The notes below the pieces were generated by a model. It searched no databases. It saw only the letters and a program-made list of their open reading frames with translations, and was not told the DNA's origin. A DNA stretch of 64,000 nucleotides from Streptomyces sp. TP-A0356 (GTDB lineage Bacteria; Actinomycetota; Actinomycetes; Streptomycetales; Streptomycetaceae). This document shows, piece by piece, positions 34,076 through 42,269 of this stretch. Within the stretch, counting starts at the first letter, position 1, and each line of letters starts with the position of its first letter. The position numbers and the translations under genes are program-made. The stretch lies in assembly GCF_001417775.1 (NCBI RefSeq), contig NZ_BBZJ01000012.1:62001-126000 (forward strand), given 5' to 3'.

Positions 34076-36837
34076 TGAGGTGTCTCCGTCCTACGGGTGT
34101 CCGGGGTCGCGGTCGGGCCGTCGTCGGGCGGGTCGGTGAGTACCGTGACCGTCCCGGCGGCGCCGTCGACGCGGACGAGGGTGCCGGTGCGGATCTCGGT
34201 GGTGGCGTCCTTTACCTGGACCACGGTCGGGATGCCCAGCTCCCGCGCCACGACGGCGACATGGGTCAGCGGGCTGCCACGTTCGATCACCAGCGCGGCG
34301 GCCGAGGGCAGCGCGACCACCCAGCCGGGGTCGGTGCGGTAGGTGAGCAGGATGCCGCCACCGATGTCGCGCGGCGTGTCGGTGACGACGGCAGGCCCTT
34401 CGGCGATGCCGGGGCAGCAGGGTGTGCCGCGCAGTTCGCGGGCACCGCTGCGGGCGACCGGCCCGCTGGTCCAGCCTGCCCGCTCCAGGTTGCCCGACCA
34501 GTACGGGGCACCGCGGGTGGTGAAGCGTGAGGGGGCGTGCAGCGCGGTATCGGCGGCGAGTTGCCTGCGCCGCAGCGCGGCCAGTTCCTTCAGCTCGGTG
34601 TGCGCGATCATGCCCTCGAAGGCGCCCCGTAACTCTTCCAGGCGCAGCATGAACACGTCGTCCCAGGCGTCGATGGCCCCCGAGCGCGCCAGGTCGCGGC
34701 CCATCGCGCGCAGCATGCGTTTGGCCGCGCCGAAGGCGCGGGTGCGGCAGAACCTGAGCCGCTCCCGGTCGGCGAGCGCCGCCCGGGCCTTGCCCCGCAC
34801 CCGCTCGTACACCCAGCGGCGGGGGCCGTGCAGGTGTTGGCCGAGGTAGGCGTCGGCCTCGCCGCCGCGGTCCCCCGTGCCGCCACCCGTAGTGCCCGGC
34901 AGCGCCTCCCGCAGCAGGGTGAACAGTCCTGCCGGGTTCTCGTGCAGGTCGGGCACCTCCAGCTTGAGTTCGTCGGGGCTGCGGTAGCCGTACTCGGCGA
35001 CGTACGCGTCGACGGCGGCCAGGAACTCGCTGTGGCCGGCGTCGCGGAGGGCCCGGTAGGCGTCGGCGTCCGGGGTGCGCTCCAGAAGGTTCCGGACCTC
35101 GGCGTCGGCACGCGCCTTCGCGGCCAACCCGGCCAGCGCCCGCACCGGTTCGGCGGATTCGATGTCGCCGCCGGGGGCGGCCGCGGCCCAGGTGAACCAC
35201 TCGGGGGCGTGGGGCAACCATCTGCGGGTGAGCAGGGCCAGCAGGCCGATGGAGAGCAGGACCGTGGCATCCAGGGCCTGCATCGGGCCCCATTTCTCGA
35301 TGAGTTCCCGCTGCAATCGACGGAAGCGACGGTAGGTGTCGTCACCGGGCAGCGCGTCGTAATCGACATTGTTGAAGGTCGCGTACGAACGGTAGAAGTC
35401 CCGGTGGAAGGTCTCCACGGATTTGTGAATGGTCAGGAATCTTCTGGCGAAGATCAGCGCGCGGCCCACTCGCGAACACCGGCCGCGCAGCCCGGTCCGG
35501 GGCGTGAAGGGATGAAGTGCGTCGGCTGTCTCATCGGATATGGTCTCCGCCACCCCCAGGGATTTCTCCAGAACTCGGCGGTTGAGCGGGTACAACGGCG
35601 CCAGGCGCACCATGCGGTACCAGTGGTGGAGGTTGTAGTAGACCCGTCCATGGACGTAGCCGAGCAGGTGCGGGGTCCACTCCTGCACTTCGCGCAGTTC
35701 CTCGCCCCTGACGCCCAGTGCGCGGGCGTAGCTCTCGTACACCTTGGCGTAGGTGTCGGCGGCGAAGCTGTAGGTGAGGGGGGAGACGACACCGCTGAAG
35801 CTCTCGACGATGTTGGAGTTGTCCCAGACCCGCAGCTCCCCCTCGGGCTCCGGAGCGGTGCGGGGCGCCGGAGCGACGCTGGTGACGGGGCGGCTCTGCA
35901 GGACCCACAGGGCGCCGTCGGCCATCGCCCACTCGATGTCCTGCGGGGCACCGTAGAGTTCCGTGGCGCGCACCCCGACGACGTGCAGCCGGGCCAGGTC
36001 GTCGGCGGTGAGGCACAGTGACCTACGGTCCTCGTCGTCGACCGGCGACACCTGACAGCCGGGTCCGGTGCCCGCGTCGTAGCGCTCCTGCTTGTCGCCT
36101 GTCACCGTGCTCAACGGCTCGCCGGTGGTGGCGTCCAGGACGACGGTGTCGGCGTCGACCGCGCCGCGGACCAGCCCCTCCCCCAGTCCATGGACGGCGC
36201 TGACCACATGGCGGTCCGTACGGCCGGTCGTCGGATCGGCGGTGAACAACACGCCACTGCGCTCGGCGGGCACCATGCGCTGGATGACGACGGCCACGCC
36301 ACCGGCATCGGGCGGCAGTCCGCGCAGCGCGCGGTAGCGCAGGGAGCGTTCCGAGAATCCGGAGGCCCAGCAGCGGCGGACATGCGCGGTGACCTCATCG
36401 AGCCCGGAGACGTTGAGGAAGCTGTCGTACTGGCCGGCGAAGGAGTGCTGCCGGCCGTCCTCCTCCGCGCCGGACGAGCGGACGGCCACCAGGCCGCCGC
36501 CCACCTGCCGGTAGGCCGAGGCGATGGCCGCGGCGACGTGCTCGTCGAGGGACGCGGCCTCGATCCGACGGGTGATCTCGTCGGCGACCTGCCCGGCCGC
36601 GCTGTCCCAACCATCGGCAAGCAGGTCTCCCAGGTGCTCGTCCAGTCCGCCGCAGCGGCAGAATTCCGCGAAAACGTCGAGGCCGAGCACCGACCAGCTC
36701 GGTACTTGAAAACCGGACGCGGTCAGGAGGTGGAGGTTTCTACCTTTTCCACCTGCCCATTCGGCGATCAGGGAATCCTCGCTGGAAGATGTGAGGACGT
36801 GAAGGACCCGGTGATCGGATCCTGTGGTGAGCGGCAA
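34072..36837 (-). CDS. PEP-synthase / rifampin-phosphotransferase-like dikinase
   Basis: 921 aa from TTG 36837, chosen for AAGGGA 6 nt upstream; GTG 36873 would add 12 residues. Domain 1 (~1-320) is the PPDK/PEPS ATP-grasp domain: GGKGRNLHLLTASGFQVPS, VAVRSSGAEEDGRQHSFAGQ, VVIQRMVPAERSGVLFTADP, GLGEGLV and ALWVLQSRPVT. A large helical central region (~330-790) follows. The C-terminal swivelling domain has ERGSPLTHVAVVAREL with phospho-accepting His859. The layout equals rifampin phosphotransferases (ATP domain, substrate domain, His domain), which give AMP plus a phosphorylated substrate. First gene of the operon. Substrate unknown; rifamycin resistance is possible but context suggests a pathway step. 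Confidence 0.85.
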   Translation of the reverse strand: MPLTTGSDHRVLHVLTSSSEDSLIAEWAGGKGRNLHLLTASGFQVPSWSVLGLDVFAEFCRCGGLDEHLGDLLADGWDSAAGQVADEITRRIEAASLDEHVAAAIASAYRQVGGGLVAVRSSGAEEDGRQHSFAGQYDSFLNVSGLDEVTAHVRRCWASGFSERSLRYRALRGLPPDAGGVAVVIQRMVPAERSGVLFTADPTTGRTDRHVVSAVHGLGEGLVRGAVDADTVVLDATTGEPLSTVTGDKQERYDAGTGPGCQVSPVDDEDRRSLCLTADDLARLHVVGVRATELYGAPQDIEWAMADGALWVLQSRPVTSVAPAPRTAPEPEGELRVWDNSNIVESFSGVVSPLTYSFAADTYAKVYESYARALGVRGEELREVQEWTPHLLGYVHGRVYYNLHHWYRMVRLAPLYPLNRRVLEKSLGVAETISDETADALHPFTPRTGLRGRCSRVGRALIFARRFLTIHKSVETFHRDFYRSYATFNNVDYDALPGDDTYRRFRRLQRELIEKWGPMQALDATVLLSIGLLALLTRRWLPHAPEWFTWAAAAPGGDIESAEPVRALAGLAAKARADAEVRNLLERTPDADAYRALRDAGHSEFLAAVDAYVAEYGYRSPDELKLEVPDLHENPAGLFTLLREALPGTTGGGTGDRGGEADAYLGQHLHGPRRWVYERVRGKARAALADRERLRFCRTRAFGAAKRMLRAMGRDLARSGAIDAWDDVFMLRLEELRGAFEGMIAHTELKELAALRRRQLAADTALHAPSRFTTRGAPYWSGNLERAGWTSGPVARSGARELRGTPCCPGIAEGPAVVTDTPRDIGGGILLTYRTDPGWVVALPSAAALVIERGSPLTHVAVVARELGIPTVVQVKDATTEIRTGTLVRVDGAAGTVTVLTDPPDDGPTATPDTRRTETPQ

Positions 36838-37411
36838 CTCGTTTCCCTTCGAAGGACTCTTACTCAACCTCACCGAGATGTTTCACAGCGTGACCGGTCA
36901 AAACCCGCAGGGTGGCCGCGGCTGCCGTTTTAACTGAATATCGACGGTCGATCCCCGGTCGATCTCCGATAGTTCACCGTCGAATCAGGACCATCGGCAG
37001 GATCTCCCGACCCACAGGACCGGCCGGTCCACTGCGATTTCCGCCCGCCTCCGGAAGCGTGGCCGACAGCAAGGAACCCGGACAGCAGGCAACTGACACC
37101 GGTGGCGGCGTCCACTCCCGCTGGCCGAAGATGACCGGCACGGCGGGCTTGGAGTGGCTTCGGGGGGTGGGCGTCGGCGTATCGGATCGATCGCGATCGA
37201 TCATGGCCACGCAGATCACCCGGAGGAGGCCGGGCCAGGACCAGAGATCGAGGAAGTGGCACCGGACGCTCCGACGAAGCTGCCGTGACGAGCGTGGGCA
37301 GTGCGATGTCGCCCATGCCGCAGCAGGATCCGCCATCGTCGTTTGTCCTGATATGCAGGGGTTACCCGCCCAGTAGACAGTGGACGGCCGGTGCGGAAAG
37401 GAGGCAGTCTC
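36838..37411. other. Promoter region of the AfsA operon and of the hemerythrin gene
   Basis: About 570 bp between divergent genes. Around 36930-36985 the sequence is AT-richer, with repeated GGTCGATC blocks (CGACGGTCGATCCCCGGTCG), a plausible regulator region for the minus-strand operon. A perfect palindrome lies at 37185-37202. No gene is supported in the interval. Confidence 0.45.
37185..37202. promoter_or_regulatory. 18-bp perfect palindrome GATCGATCGCGATCGATC
   Basis: An exact palindrome built of GATC and CGATCG elements between two divergent transcription units, about 350 bp from the AfsA-operon start and 210 bp from the hemerythrin start. It could be an operator. As a terminator it would lack a loop. 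No matching site was noticed elsewhere in the window. Confidence 0.4.
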
Positions 37412-37984
37412 GTGAGCAGCGCGACGATGGAACGCCAGGAAGCGGCGAAGCTGCCGGAAGGCGACGTGGTCCGCATTCTGCTGGAGCAGCACGCCCGGAT
37501 CCGCGATCTCTTCGCAGACGTCAAGAGCGCGCAGGGCGAGCAGAAGAAGCAGGCGTTCGACCAGCTGAGGGCCCTGCTTGCGGTGCACGAGACCGCGGAG
37601 GAGATGATCGTCCGGCCTGCGGCGAAGAAGACGGCCGGCGAGAAGGAGGCCGAGGCCCGCAACCGTGAAGAGGAGGAAGCCAACCAGGTCCTCGCCGAGC
37701 TGGAGAAGATGGACATCCCCGGCGCGGAGTTCGACGCCAGGATCGCCGCCTTCGAGAAGTCTGTGATCGACCACGCCGAGCACGAGGAGCAGGAGGAGTT
37801 CCCCGCACTGCGCGAAGGGTGCACCGAGGACGAGCTCCAGCGCATGGGCACCAGGCTCAAGCTGACCGAGAAGTTGGCACCGACTCACCCGCATCCGACT
37901 GCGGCCGGATCGCCCGCCGCCCAGTGGATGACCGGTCCCTTTGCCTCCATGGTCGACCGGGTGAAGGACGCTCTGAGCAGCTGA
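37412..37984 (+). CDS. Hemerythrin HHE-domain protein
   Basis: 190 aa from GTG 37412, with AAAGGAGG 8 nt upstream. It is a four-helix hemerythrin-like bundle with metal ligands visible as His27 (EQHARI), His59 and Glu63 (VHETAEE), and His121/His124 with nearby Glu residues (DHAEHEEQEEFP). The mid-region is a Lys/Glu-rich helix. This suggests a di-iron site that binds oxygen or nitric oxide or senses redox state. The C-terminal ~45 residues are a Pro/Ala tail. The gene ends 36 nt before a 20-bp tandem repeat array. Confidence 0.88.
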   Translation: MSSATMERQEAAKLPEGDVVRILLEQHARIRDLFADVKSAQGEQKKQAFDQLRALLAVHETAEEMIVRPAAKKTAGEKEAEARNREEEEANQVLAELEKMDIPGAEFDARIAAFEKSVIDHAEHEEQEEFPALREGCTEDELQRMGTRLKLTEKLAPTHPHPTAAGSPAAQWMTGPFASMVDRVKDALSS

Positions 37985-38020
37985 TCGCCCGACAGCGTCC
38001 GAAGCGTCGACCTCGGACGG

Positions 38021-38160
38021 GCCCGCTCCGATGGGGGCGGGCCCGCTCCGAAGGGGTCGGGTCCGCTCCGAGGGGGTCGGGTCCGCTCCGAGGGGGTCGG
38101 GTCCGCTCCGAGGGGGTCGGGTCCGCTCCGAGGGGGTCGGGTCCGCTCAGAAGGCGGCGG
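38021..38160. repeat. Seven tandem copies of a 20-bp repeat
   Basis: Units begin at 38021, 38041, 38061, 38081, 38101, 38121 and 38141. The four central units are identical (GTCCGCTCCGAGGGGGTCGG); the first two and the last differ at a few bases. There are no spacers, so it is not a CRISPR array. The unit is almost two helical turns long, placing every copy on the same DNA face. It begins 36 nt after the hemerythrin stop. The length is not a multiple of three, so no repeat protein is encoded. Confidence 0.95.
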
Positions 38161-38181
38161 GGGCGTCGTCCCGCGCGGCGG

Positions 38182-38370
38182 TCACTCTCGCTCGCTGCCC
38201 ATGACGGTATGGGCGAGCCGATCCTCCAGGCCCAGCTTGTTCACCTCGGCAAGGAAGTCCGTCAGCGGCGAGCGCATCACTGTGCAGTCCTCGCAATGGA
38301 GGGCGGGCAGGAGCAGCCGCGGTCGCAGACGGCGGGCCGCTCGGCTCCCCTGCGCGCCGTCCATGGTCAC
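38182..38370 (-). CDS. Possible small ORF of unknown function
   Basis: 62 codons from GTG 38370. The C-terminal half, LHCEDCTVMRSPLTDFLAEV then NKLGLEDRLAHTVMGSERE, reads like part of a folded protein with a CxxC pair and an amphipathic helix. The first 20 residues are Arg/Ala-rich. No clear ribosome binding site. It could be the 3' end of a decayed gene. I do not recognise a family. Confidence 0.3.
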   Translation of the reverse strand: MTMDGAQGSRAARRLRPRLLLPALHCEDCTVMRSPLTDFLAEVNKLGLEDRLAHTVMGSERE

Positions 38371-38721
38371 TGCGGGCAGCCCGGCGTCGCGGGCGGGTAC
38401 GGCCCCCGCCGGGCGGGGGGACAGTCGTGCGCAGCACGATGATCACGAATCGGCACGAGGAACACGAATCCGTAGACCTCGTCCCCGCGCCGCGTGTCCC
38501 CCGGCACGCGGGGACGTGAGATGACCGCGTCGGTACGCAGGACGCGAGGTCGACCCATTGGACGGGCAGGGCCTCAACGGCCCATAGGCGGGTCACACCC
38601 CACATGATTGCGCACGCCTGCAAATGCGAGTCACCGCAGTCGTCGTTTGCTCTTATAGCGCGTCTGCAACTATTGTGGCCGCTCGTTAGCGCCTTACGCA
38701 ATCACTTGGAAGGTCTCTCCC
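38371..38721. other. Promoter region of the MFS gene
   Basis: 351 bp. The last 90 bp are clearly less GC-rich, and TTGCTC with TATAGC near 38649-38662 or the AACTATTGTGG stretch could be promoter elements. Upstream of that I see nothing. Confidence 0.4.
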
Positions 38722-39939
38722 ATGCCCCTCGCGCTCCTGGCCCTGGCCATCGGGGCCTTCGGGATCGGCACCACCGAATTCGTGATCATGGGCGTCCTGC
38801 CCCAGGTCGCGAACGACTTCGGCGTGTCCATCCCCACCGCCGGCTGGCTGGTGACCGGCTACGCGCTCGGTGTCGTCCTCGGCGCCCCACTGCTGACCGT
38901 GCTGGGCACCAAGGTCTCCCGCAAGAAGATGCTCATGTTCCTCATGGCGCTCTTCGTCATCGGCAACGCCCTGTCCGCCGCGGCCCCTGTCTTCGGCGTC
39001 ATGCTCATCGGCCGGGTCGTCGCTTCCCTGGCACACGGCGCGTTCTTCGGCATCGGCTCGGTCGTCGCCGCCGACCTCGTCGCCCCGGAGAAGAAGGCCT
39101 CGGCCATCTCCCTGATGTTCATGGGCCTGACCATCGCGAACATCGTCGGCGTGCCCGGCGGCACCTACATCGGGCAAGCGGCCGGCTGGCGCATCACCTT
39201 CGTCGGCGTCGCCGCGCTCGGCATCGTCGGCTTCCTCGGCGTGGCCAGGCTCGTGCCCGACATGGGCAGGCCCGAGACGGACAACATACGCGGCGAGTTC
39301 GCCGCCTTCCGCAATGTGCAGGTCTGGCTCGCCATGGCGATGACGGTGCTCGGGTACGGCGGTGTGTTCGCCGCGATCACCTACATCACGCCGATGATGA
39401 CCGAGGCCGCCGGCTACACCGAGGGCGCCGTCACCTGGCTGCTGGTGCTGTTCGGCGTCGGCATGTTCGTGGGCAACCTGCTCGGCGGCCGCTTCGCCGA
39501 CCGTGCCCTGATGCCGATGCTGTTCACCTCACTGGGCGCCCTCGCACTGGCCCTGCTGCTGTTCACCGCGACCGCCCACGACAAGGTCCTCGCCGCGATC
39601 ACCCTGACGCTGATCGGCGCCCTGGGCTTCTCCACCGTGCCGCCGCTGCAGAAGTGGGTGCTCGACCAGGCCTCCGCCGCCCCCACCCTCGCCTCCGCCG
39701 CCAACATCGGCGCGTTCAACCTCGGCAACGCCCTCGCGGCCTGGCTCGGCGGCCTCGTCATCGCCGCCGGACTCGGCTACACCGCCCCGAACTGGGTCGG
39801 CGCGCTGCTCTCCGGAGCCGCCCTGGTGCTGTCGTTCCTCGCCGCCTTCCTCGACCGCCGCACCCGCACCCGGGCCCCCGCCGGCGTCGTCACGGCCTCC
39901 GAGAAGGCCGGGCAGGCACCCGCCGGCCTCGCCCACTGA
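38722..39939 (+). CDS. MFS transporter, DHA1 (AraJ-like) family
   Basis: 405 aa with twelve predicted helices. Family marks are GAFGIGTTEFVIMGVLPQVA at the N-terminus, the loop 2-3 motif VLGTKVSRKKML (motif A-like), RVVASLAHGAFFGIGSVVAA and GVPGGTYIGQAAGWRITFVG (motif C-like, typical of drug:proton antiporters). Likely exports sugars, amino acid derivatives or drugs. GGAAGGT precedes the ATG at a fair spacing. The GlcG-like gene follows 71 nt downstream on the same strand, probably co-transcribed. Confidence 0.9.
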   Translation: MPLALLALAIGAFGIGTTEFVIMGVLPQVANDFGVSIPTAGWLVTGYALGVVLGAPLLTVLGTKVSRKKMLMFLMALFVIGNALSAAAPVFGVMLIGRVVASLAHGAFFGIGSVVAADLVAPEKKASAISLMFMGLTIANIVGVPGGTYIGQAAGWRITFVGVAALGIVGFLGVARLVPDMGRPETDNIRGEFAAFRNVQVWLAMAMTVLGYGGVFAAITYITPMMTEAAGYTEGAVTWLLVLFGVGMFVGNLLGGRFADRALMPMLFTSLGALALALLLFTATAHDKVLAAITLTLIGALGFSTVPPLQKWVLDQASAAPTLASAANIGAFNLGNALAAWLGGLVIAAGLGYTAPNWVGALLSGAALVLSFLAAFLDRRTRTRAPAGVVTASEKAGQAPAGLAH

Positions 39940-40010
39940 CCTGCCGACCGGCCCGATCCGACCACACTGACGAATCTTCACGCCGTCACGAACCAAGGGA
40001 GCCATACGCC

Positions 40011-40442
40011 ATGAGCACGACCACCGCCACCGCCGCGGTCACCCCGCTGACCACTGCCGACGCCGAGATCCTTCTCGCGGCCGCCTGGCGCGCCGCCGAG
40101 GCCGCCGACGTCGCGGTCAGCGTCACCATCGTGGACGCGGGCGGCCACCTGATCGCCTTCCGCCGCGACGACCAGGCCCTCCTCATCTCCGGTGAGACCA
40201 GCACCCGCAAGGCCTACACCGCCCTCCAGCCCGACACCGCCACCGCCGACCTCGTCGACGCGGTCAAGCCCGACGGGCCCTTCCACAGCCTGGCCACCGC
40301 CCTGGACCGGCCGCTGCTGTTCATCGCCGGCGGCATCCCGGTCCGCCGCGACGGCCGCCTCATCGGCGCCATCGGCGTCGGAGGCGGCGCCCCCGAGCAG
40401 GACCACGCCTTCGCCGCCGCAGCCCTCGCCACCCTCGGCTGA
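40011..40442 (+). CDS. GlcG/HbpS-family (DUF336) protein
   Basis: 143 aa from ATG 40011 with AAGGGA upstream. It covers the whole GlcG/HbpS fold: LTTADAEILLAAAWRAAEAA, VAVSVTIVDAGGHLIAFRRD, STRKAYTALQ, LLFIAGGIPVRRDGRLIGAI and GVGGGAPEQDHAFA. Streptomyces HbpS is an extracellular haem-binding, redox-sensing octamer, but this protein has no signal peptide and is presumably cytosolic. Cofactor or haem binding is therefore uncertain. Likely co-transcribed with the MFS gene. Confidence 0.88.
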   Translation: MSTTTATAAVTPLTTADAEILLAAAWRAAEAADVAVSVTIVDAGGHLIAFRRDDQALLISGETSTRKAYTALQPDTATADLVDAVKPDGPFHSLATALDRPLLFIAGGIPVRRDGRLIGAIGVGGGAPEQDHAFAAAALATLG

Positions 40443-41089
40443 CCTACCTTCATGCGGGGCAACCCTGCGCTGCACCCGATCGCCCGGCGCCCGGCAGTGC
40501 AGGGTGCCCGCGGAACAGCGGCACCTGCCGCCCACGGGGCTGTTCCGGCTCGCGAGGGAAGGTCGGCCCCTCCCCCGCGAGCCCTCCGGCGCCTGGCCGT
40601 CGACGGCCTGCCGCCCGACACCCCTGTTCCGCATGGCTGGTGAGACACGACGAAAGGCCTCCACCTGCGCCGCCCACCGCCGGCGCACGCCCGCGCGGGC
40701 CCCCAGCGCGCAACACGGGCGGGCGCTCCGATCTCCGGGGCGCGTGGTCGCACCCTTCAGCTCAGGGTCACTGCGGCAAGGCGCCGCCTGTGCTCGTGCC
40801 GTACCGTCTCACGGACGGCGGTCCGGGGTCTGTGCGCGCGTACCATCGCCAGATCGGCGGGCTCTCCCGGACCGTCTCCGCGGCTCATCGCACCCCCACG
40901 TGTGCATTGGATCAACTCCCATGCCACCGGCGGGAGTCGGATGGCCGAAACGAAGAGTCACGCCCGTTACCCGCGCCCGCTCTGAAGCGTCGCGCACACG
41001 AACAGGCATACGAGCGGTGCATCCGCGTCGCGTCGGCGGGCGGGTTCGTGTCGCACCTCAGCAACGGCCGGAGGTCCTCCTCCCGCCCT
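40443..41089. other. Intergenic, nothing supported
   Basis: 647 bp with only Arg/Pro-rich shadow frames. An inverted repeat ACTCCC-N11-GGGAGT near 40914-40936 is the only structure seen and may terminate the minus-strand cold-shock transcript. Confidence 0.4.
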
Positions 41090-41275
41090 CTACGGGCGCA
41101 GCTCCGGCGGCGCGTTGTCCCGTCCGACATCGGCCTCGACGTCGAACCCGCCCTCGGCATGCCCGACTGTCGGGAGAGCCATGTCGGCGCCGAGGTCGAA
41201 GGTCGCGGCTTCAACGTCCTGCCTCAGCTCATCCTCCTCCCGACGCCGGACGGCGTCCTTGTGGTGCTCACTCAT
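41090..41275 (-). CDS. Small protein overlapping the cold-shock gene stop
   Basis: 61 aa. Its ATG shares one base with the cold-shock TAA (TAATG), an arrangement that favours termination-reinitiation. The sequence [20 protein letters not shown] then VEAATFDLGADMALPTVGHA and GGFDVEADVGRD is acidic with regular helix heptads, and its third codon positions are strongly GC, unlike the flanking intergenic DNA. I do not recognise a family. Probably a small partner co-translated with the cold-shock protein. Confidence 0.5.
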   Translation of the reverse strand: MSEHHKDAVRRREEDELRQDVEAATFDLGADMALPTVGHAEGGFDVEADVGRDNAPPELRP

Positions 41276-41478
41276 TACTCGGGGCGGATGTGCTCCGCCT
41301 GCGGGCCCTTCTGCCCCTGCGTGACATCGAACGTGACCCGCTGGCCCTCTTCCAGGGATCGGAAGCCGGAGGCGTCGATGTTCGAGTAGTGGGCGAAGAC
41401 GTCGGGGCCGCCGCCGTCCTGCTCGATGAAGCCGAAGCCCTTTTCGCCGTTGAACCACTTGACGGTACCGCTGGCCAT
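41275..41478 (-). CDS. Cold-shock protein (CspA family)
   Basis: 67 aa OB-fold protein of standard length. RNP1 is KGFGFIEQ and RNP2 is DVFAHYSNI, preceded by the invariant [12 protein letters not shown] start. It binds single-stranded RNA or DNA as a chaperone. GAGGGAGA precedes the ATG. Overlaps the small downstream ORF at TAATG. The ~500-bp upstream region may contain a long leader, as usual for csp genes. Confidence 0.97.
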   Translation of the reverse strand: MASGTVKWFNGEKGFGFIEQDGGGPDVFAHYSNIDASGFRSLEEGQRVTFDVTQGQKGPQAEHIRPE

Positions 41479-41963
41479 GCCTGTCTCCCTCAAGGAAATT
41501 CGGACCCGCACCGTGCGGGAACCGGAGGTGATCGCCTTGGTCCGGAGAGGTGCTGAACAGCAAGAACGCCCGAGACGTGTGTCACGGGCGCACGGGACTT
41601 CGGAACCACGACTACTGGTATCGACGCTACACCGGGAGCGGCCACACGGCACAGGCCTTACGGGATCGCGTCAGAGCTCCGGACAAGATGGGAGTCCCGC
41701 TACTGGCCGACGTCGAGGCGGCTGCGGACGGCCTTCCACGCCGGCCCGGTGAGGTCGGCGACCGTCATCCCGTCTGCAGCCTCATGGACGAGGATCCAGC
41801 CCTTCGCTTTGAGCCCTTCGAGTTGCTGCCGAATGTCAGGGCCCAGCTCCTCGACGAGCTGCGCCTCCCGCGGTTGCGTGCCGGCGTCCAGGACGTCCGG
41901 GGGCTGCGCCCAGGCTGGTCATGGCCAGGTGCGGGCGGGGCTGTCGCAGGTGAGACTGGGGGC
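41479..41963. other. Upstream region of the cold-shock gene with gene debris
   Basis: The first ~150 bp will hold the cold-shock promoter and leader. The rest contains a start-less minus-strand coding remnant, given separately at 41700-41918. No intact gene is seen. Confidence 0.45.
41700..41918 (-). pseudogene. Start-less coding remnant, C-terminal part of an unknown protein
   Basis: The minus strand is open for 73 codons to TAG at 41700 but has no ATG, GTG or TTG near its 5' end, and a TGA closes the frame at 41919-41921. The translation is protein-like: PREAQLVEELGPDIRQQLEG, LKAKGWILVHEAADGMTVAD, then LTGPAWKAVRSRL. It looks like the end of a helical or winged-helix protein whose 5' part was lost. 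Family unknown. Confidence 0.35.
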
Positions 41964-42182
41964 ATGCCTGAGCGCCGCGTGATCGTCGACCCGCCTGCCG
42001 AGGTGGGTGGCCGACGTATCCGGATCGATGACGAGATCCTCGGGACGGCGTACAGCCTGCACGATCTGACCGTGCTCCTGGAAGGCGCCGGCCTGGAGGG
42101 CTTGGACGAGATCGACGTGGCCGACAGTCCGTTGATCGAGTGGCATGGGGGTGGGCCGGAGGTATGGCCCGCGGTGCAGTGA
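41964..42182 (+). CDS. Small conserved-type hypothetical protein
   Basis: 72 aa from ATG 41964 with GGGGG upstream. Composition is ordered and acidic: VIVDPPAEVGGRRIRIDDEI, LGTAYSLHDLTVLLEGAGLE, LDEIDVADSPLIEWHGGG. It begins with two beta strands and one helix and has no signal peptide or metal motif. It looks like the many ~70-aa streptomycete proteins of unknown function. Confidence 0.6.
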   Translation: MPERRVIVDPPAEVGGRRIRIDDEILGTAYSLHDLTVLLEGAGLEGLDEIDVADSPLIEWHGGGPEVWPAVQ

Positions 42183-42269
42183 CGCGGCTGGCTGCACCTG
42201 ACTTCATCAGCATGCGTAGGCCCTGGCGCGGTGATCACGCCGTGTGGGAGGCCTGGGGCAGCAAGTAGA

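Noticed and set aside
31991..34078. A 695-codon plus-strand frame opposite the SDR and nucleotidyltransferase genes
   Set aside because: Shadow frame without motifs; the minus strand has overlapping genes with ribosome binding sites.
36930..36990. ARE box for a butyrolactone receptor upstream of the AfsA operon
   Set aside because: GGTCGATC repeats are present, but they do not form the expected ATACC/GGTAT-type inverted repeat.
38021..38160. CRISPR array
   Set aside because: The 20-bp units are contiguous without unique spacers and no cas genes are present.
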